Assembly: GCF_026107645.2 (NCBI RefSeq)
Contig: NZ_JAPCHV010000002.1
Span: forward strand, 248,001-312,000
Direction: 5' to 3'
DNA length: 64,000 nt
From: Flavobacterium sp. MFBS3-15
GTDB lineage: Bacteria; Bacteroidota; Bacteroidia; Flavobacteriales; Flavobacteriaceae
A model generated the notes under the pieces. The model saw only the letters and a program-made list of their open reading frames with translations. It had not been told where the DNA came from and did no database searches. The position numbers and the translations under genes are program-made. This document shows positions 61,165 through 64,000 of the stretch, one piece after another (positions within the stretch are counted from its first letter, which is position 1; the number at the start of each line of letters is the position of its first letter).

Positions 61165-61809
61165 TTATGGCGCCAGTCTGTCGGCCTTCCAATTGTAATC
61201 GTCCTGCAATTTATAGCGTATCCTGTCGTGCAGGCGATTGGGCCTGCCTTGCCAAAACTCCATTTCCACAGGCTTTACGATATATCCGCCCCAATGTTCC
61301 GGCCGTAGAATCTCCTTGCCCTCATATTCTTTTTCCAGTTCCTTCAGGTTATCCTCAAGGTATTCGCGTGACGGAATGACTTCACTTTGGGGCGAAACCA
61401 CAGCGCCAAGCCTGCTGCCTGCAGGGCGGCTTTCAAAATAACCGTCAGATAGGTTGTCTGCCACTTTTTCTGCCACGCCTTTTATAATCACCTGCCTTTC
61501 TAATTCATGCCAAAAGAAGGAGAGGCACACATTCGGGTTGGCCGCAATAGCTTTCCCTTTTTCCGAATTATAATTCGTGTAGAAGATAAATCCTTCATAC
61601 GTAAATTGCTTCAACAGCACCACTCGCGATTTCGGGAAGCCATCAAGCCCAACGGTAGAAACCGTCATAGCATTCACCTCGGCGCTTCCACCAAAGTCCT
61701 CAACTTCCTTAAACCAGTCCCTGAACAGCGTGATCGGGCCTTCCGGAAGGTTCTCTTCGGTTAGATGGCTTTTCTCGTAGGAACGGCGGTAATTGCTTAG
61801 GTCGGTCAT
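61165..61809 (-). CDS. pdxH: Pyridoxamine 5'-phosphate oxidase (PdxH)
   Basis: A 214-residue FMN enzyme that oxidises pyridoxine and pyridoxamine phosphates to pyridoxal phosphate, the last step of vitamin B6 synthesis. Motifs are NAMTVSTVGLDGFPKSRVVL, FIFYTNYNSEKGKAIAANPN, QVIIKGVAEKV and WGGYIVKPVEMEFWQGRPNR, ending RLHDRIRY. Length is normal for PdxH. It is followed by the terminator-free spacer to sixA, and upstream of it sits ribonuclease Z on the same strand. Cytoplasmic dimer expected. Confidence 0.95.
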   Translation of the reverse strand: MTDLSNYRRSYEKSHLTEENLPEGPITLFRDWFKEVEDFGGSAEVNAMTVSTVGLDGFPKSRVVLLKQFTYEGFIFYTNYNSEKGKAIAANPNVCLSFFWHELERQVIIKGVAEKVADNLSDGYFESRPAGSRLGAVVSPQSEVIPSREYLEDNLKELEKEYEGKEILRPEHWGGYIVKPVEMEFWQGRPNRLHDRIRYKLQDDYNWKADRLAP

Positions 61810-61934
61810 TTTATTTCAGATTGTTGATTTGAGATTGGGCTACACTCACACTAATCGCTTGTCTGTATAAATTTAAATAATATAGTATTAAATTTATTGA
61901 ATTTTTGATCATATTCTACAATCGAAATACTAAT

Positions 61935-62840
61935 TCAGAACTCAAAAACTTTCCCATCATCTGCCAACTCCACGTTTTCAAAAATGGTTTTCGCCTCTTC
62001 CTTAAACAATTCGATTGAACTATAGCGGGTTGAAAAATGCCCAAGTATTAATTGCTTGACATTGGCCATTTTAGCTATTGTGGCAGCTTGTTTTGCGGTG
62101 GTATGCATCGTCTTTTCGCATAGGTGCGCTTCAGATTCAAGAAATGTGCTTTCGTGATATACCACATCCACATCTTTTATCAAAGGCACAATACTATCGT
62201 CGTATACGGTATCCGAACAAAAAGCATAGCTCTTCGGTGCTGGCGGGTCGAACGTCAGTTCGGCATTCGGAATGATCCTGCCATCATCCAGCTTTATGTC
62301 GCCGCCATTCTTGATTTTTTGGTAATACACCACGTCGATGCCATAATTTTCCACGGATTCAATGTTCAGCTTGCGCTCGCCCGGTTTTTCACGGAAAAGG
62401 AAGCCATTGGTATACACCCTGTGCCTCAACGGTATGGTTGTAACTGTTACTTTCTTATCCTCATAGATCACCTCTGGGTCCTTCCCTTTCAGCTCGTGGA
62501 AATACAGGTTATACCCCGTCCACGAGTTCGAAAGCTTCAACTGCAAAAGGATGATCTCTTTTACGCCTTTAGGGCCGTACACGTGCAGGTCAGTTTGTCT
62601 GTTGAGCAACGAAAATGTAGAAATAAGCCCAATCAGCCCATAAAAGTGGTCACCATGGAGGTGCGAAATGAACACATGGTTTATTTTGGAAAAACGCAGC
62701 TTGTTCTTGCGCAATTGTACCTGCGTACCCTCGCCACAGTCAATTAGGAACATCCTTTCCTTCATTTCCAGCACCTGGGATGTAGGGTTGGTCAGTGTAC
62801 GTGGTGTCGCGGCATAACAGCCTAAGATCGTCAGATTCAT
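61935..62840 (-). CDS. rnz: Ribonuclease Z
   Basis: A 301-residue metallo-beta-lactamase-fold nuclease that trims the 3' trailer of tRNA precursors. The zinc motif HLHGDH is at residues 60-65 (HVFISHLHGDHFYGL), followed by the exosite-bearing stretch around VYGPKGVKEIILLQ and the later ligands in AFCSDTVYDDSIVPLI and ILGHFSTRYSS. It is followed downstream by pdxH and preceded upstream by a 110-residue STAS-like gene on the same strand. Start MNLTILGCYAATPR is canonical for the family. Confidence 0.94.
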   Translation of the reverse strand: MNLTILGCYAATPRTLTNPTSQVLEMKERMFLIDCGEGTQVQLRKNKLRFSKINHVFISHLHGDHFYGLIGLISTFSLLNRQTDLHVYGPKGVKEIILLQLKLSNSWTGYNLYFHELKGKDPEVIYEDKKVTVTTIPLRHRVYTNGFLFREKPGERKLNIESVENYGIDVVYYQKIKNGGDIKLDDGRIIPNAELTFDPPAPKSYAFCSDTVYDDSIVPLIKDVDVVYHESTFLESEAHLCEKTMHTTAKQAATIAKMANVKQLILGHFSTRYSSIELFKEEAKTIFENVELADDGKVFEF

Positions 62841-62919
62841 TTTAGTTCCGGGTTCAGTGTTCCGGGTTCAGTGCTGCCACCTGCACTGAAATAGAAAATT
62901 AAAAATAAAAAATAATCAA

Positions 62920-63252
62920 TTAAAAGCCCAGGTCGCGCTCTATCTCTTCCATTTCGATGATGTCATTGGCTTCAAGCAATGTTGGCACCACTACCATCTC
63001 ATCGGGCACTTCGCCGAAGTCAATGTCATTGGCAACCAATACAAACGACTTCTTTGATTTGCGATGCTTATCAGATAGCGAAAGGAATGTCAGTACCGTA
63101 TCAAGCGTAACGTCATTATCACTGGTAAGGTCCAGTATGATGTTTTTTTCTTTATAACTATTATATTCGGCTGTAACTTTTGCAAGGAATGCAACTACAT
63201 CACCCTGTGTATCTTTTATCGTTACCGTATGCCCTTTATCTTCTACTTTCAT
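62920..63252 (-). CDS. STAS-like small protein upstream of ribonuclease Z
   Basis: A 110-residue protein with alternating strands and helices: TVTIKDTQGDVVAFLAKVTA, KNIILDLTSDNDVTLDTVLT, KKSFVLVANDIDFGEVPDEM. This order, with a strand-helix centre ending in KSKKSFVLVAND, resembles a STAS/anti-sigma-antagonist-like fold, though the usual phospho-serine motif is not seen. In flavobacteria it is regularly encoded next to ribonuclease Z and is sometimes mislabelled as ribonuclease Z itself; it lacks any HxHxDH motif. It could be a partner of rnz; its function is unknown. Confidence 0.72.
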   Translation of the reverse strand: MKVEDKGHTVTIKDTQGDVVAFLAKVTAEYNSYKEKNIILDLTSDNDVTLDTVLTFLSLSDKHRKSKKSFVLVANDIDFGEVPDEMVVVPTLLEANDIIEMEEIERDLGF

Positions 63253-63258
63253 TTTTGT

Positions 63259-63326
63259 TCTGATGTGCTTAGATTGTTAGTTGCTGAGCAGCTTAGGCTC
63301 TTAGTCGCTAAGGTACAAAGTTAGCT
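63259..63326. repeat. Degenerate CTAAG/CTTAG word repeat, copy 3
   Basis: Between pyrB and the STAS-like gene: TGCTTAGATTGTTAG, CAGCTTAGGCTCTTAG and GCTAAGGTACAAAG. Same vocabulary as 3705-3779 and 58384-58448. Confidence 0.65.
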
Positions 63327-63393
63327 TTTATTTCAGCTGGTCGTTTCAATATTTTATGACAAACTAACTTGGTTTAACTTCAACAATATCTAC

Positions 63394-64000
63394 CTACTGC
63401 TTTATCTTCGAGGCCAGCAAATAGATTACTGCCATGCGTACTGCCACACCGTTTTCTACTTGTTCCAGTATTACCGATTGCTGCGAGTCGGCCACATCAC
63501 TAGTGATCTCAACACCGCGATTTATAGGGCCGGGATGCATGATTACAATCTCTTTTTCCAGCGAATCAAGGAAAGCTTTATCTACCCCATATTGCTGTGC
63601 ATATTCGCGGGTAGACGGGAAATAGTTCACATCCAGCCTTTCATTCTGTACGCGGAGCATATTTGCTACATCGGCCCATTCAAGGGCTTTACGAAGGTTG
63701 GGCTCTACTTTTACTCCCAAAGATTCCACATAGCGAGGAATAAGCGTTTTAGGTCCACATACCTTTACTTCGGCACCCTGCATCTGCAAGGCATAAATGT
63801 TCGATAATGCCACCCTCGAGTGCAATATGTCACCTACAATAACCACCTTCTTCCCTTCTACCCCGCCGAGCTTTTCGCGGATGGTATAGGAATCCAGCAA
63901 TCCCTGTGTAGGATGCTCATGCGCACCATCACCTGCATTGACTATACTTGCATTTACGTTGCGTGACAGGAAATGTGCCGCACCCGGTTTTTCGTGGCGC
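63394..64000 (-). CDS. pyrB: Aspartate carbamoyltransferase catalytic subunit PyrB (5' end off window)
   Basis: About 202 codons of pyrB are visible on the minus strand; the N-terminus lies beyond the window edge. The frame stays open to base 64000. Visible motifs are NAGDGAHEHPTQGLLDSYTI (with the HPTQ carbamoyl-phosphate-binding motif), VVIVGDILHSRVALSNIYAL, and MHPGPINRGVEITSDVADSQ near the C-terminus. PyrB catalyses the committed step of pyrimidine synthesis. The catalytic subunit is about 305 aa, so about a third is missing here. No sign of a pseudogene. Downstream on the strand are a STAS-like gene and rnz. Confidence 0.93.
   Translation of the reverse strand, partial: RHEKPGAAHFLSRNVNASIVNAGDGAHEHPTQGLLDSYTIREKLGGVEGKKVVIVGDILHSRVALSNIYALQMQGAEVKVCGPKTLIPRYVESLGVKVEPNLRKALEWADVANMLRVQNERLDVNYFPSTREYAQQYGVDKAFLDSLEKEIVIMHPGPINRGVEITSDVADSQQSVILEQVENGVAVRMAVIYLLASKIKQ

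Overview
The window is a chromosomal segment from a member of the Bacteroidetes, almost certainly a flavobacterium (family Flavobacteriaceae). The signs are a type IX secretion sorting domain, DUF2911 and DUF5723 proteins, a CcsBA fusion, a menaquinone pathway, TAnnTTTG-like promoter boxes, and gene content typical of Flavobacterium. It reads as core genome with no prophage, insertion sequence, CRISPR array, rRNA or tRNA that I could find. Three genes run against or off the edges or carry frame problems: the left-edge gene (cyclic-nucleotide/CBS/nucleotidyltransferase) and the right-edge pyrB are cut by the window, and katG and dnaX each show a reading-frame change at a homopolymer.

Layout. 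1-6.1 kb: signalling protein, DUF2911 protein, nudK-type Nudix hydrolase, acyl-CoA oxidase-like dehydrogenase. 6.6-12.8 kb: a minus-strand menaquinone block (menC, UPF0173 hydrolase, menA, two PH-domain membrane proteins, menB), with menD and a small membrane protein further on at 19.2-21.1 kb. 13-18 kb: serine hydrolase lipoprotein, luciferase-like monooxygenase, a divergent HxlR regulator/SDR pair, and two tandem ParE/RelE-type toxin-antitoxin modules with nearly identical antitoxin heads. 18.3-25.1 kb: CvfB, menD, glutathione peroxidase, CcsBA. 25.7-35.8 kb: M1 peptidase, then an overlapping run DUF2520 - kdsC - UbiA-like - maf - mscS, a PIG-L deacetylase and a sodium:solute symporter preceded by a 32-codon ORF. 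36-50.8 kb: small hypothetical proteins, a second DUF2911 protein, photolyase, serine deaminase, panB, RluA, DUF5723, YpfJ-type peptidase, a T9SS cargo protein. 50.9-64 kb: dnaX, katG, bestrophin-like protein, a polyphosphate block (sixA - ppk1 - ppx - macro domain), pdxH, ribonuclease Z and pyrB.

Functional links. menD, menC, menB and menA supply most of menaquinone synthesis; menE, menF and a thioesterase are not in the window. CcsBA matures periplasmic c-type cytochromes and thus serves the same respiratory chain. The ppk1/ppx pair makes and degrades polyphosphate. KatG, glutathione peroxidase and the HxlR/SDR pair suggest oxidant handling.

The most unusual feature is in the spacers. Many hold foldback elements built from short, degenerate, repeated words, with different word sets in different spacers. 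The most striking is four concentric inverted repeats of unrelated sequence between ccsBA and the M1 peptidase (25171-25600). All identifications are from reading the sequence and family knowledge; no searches were run.
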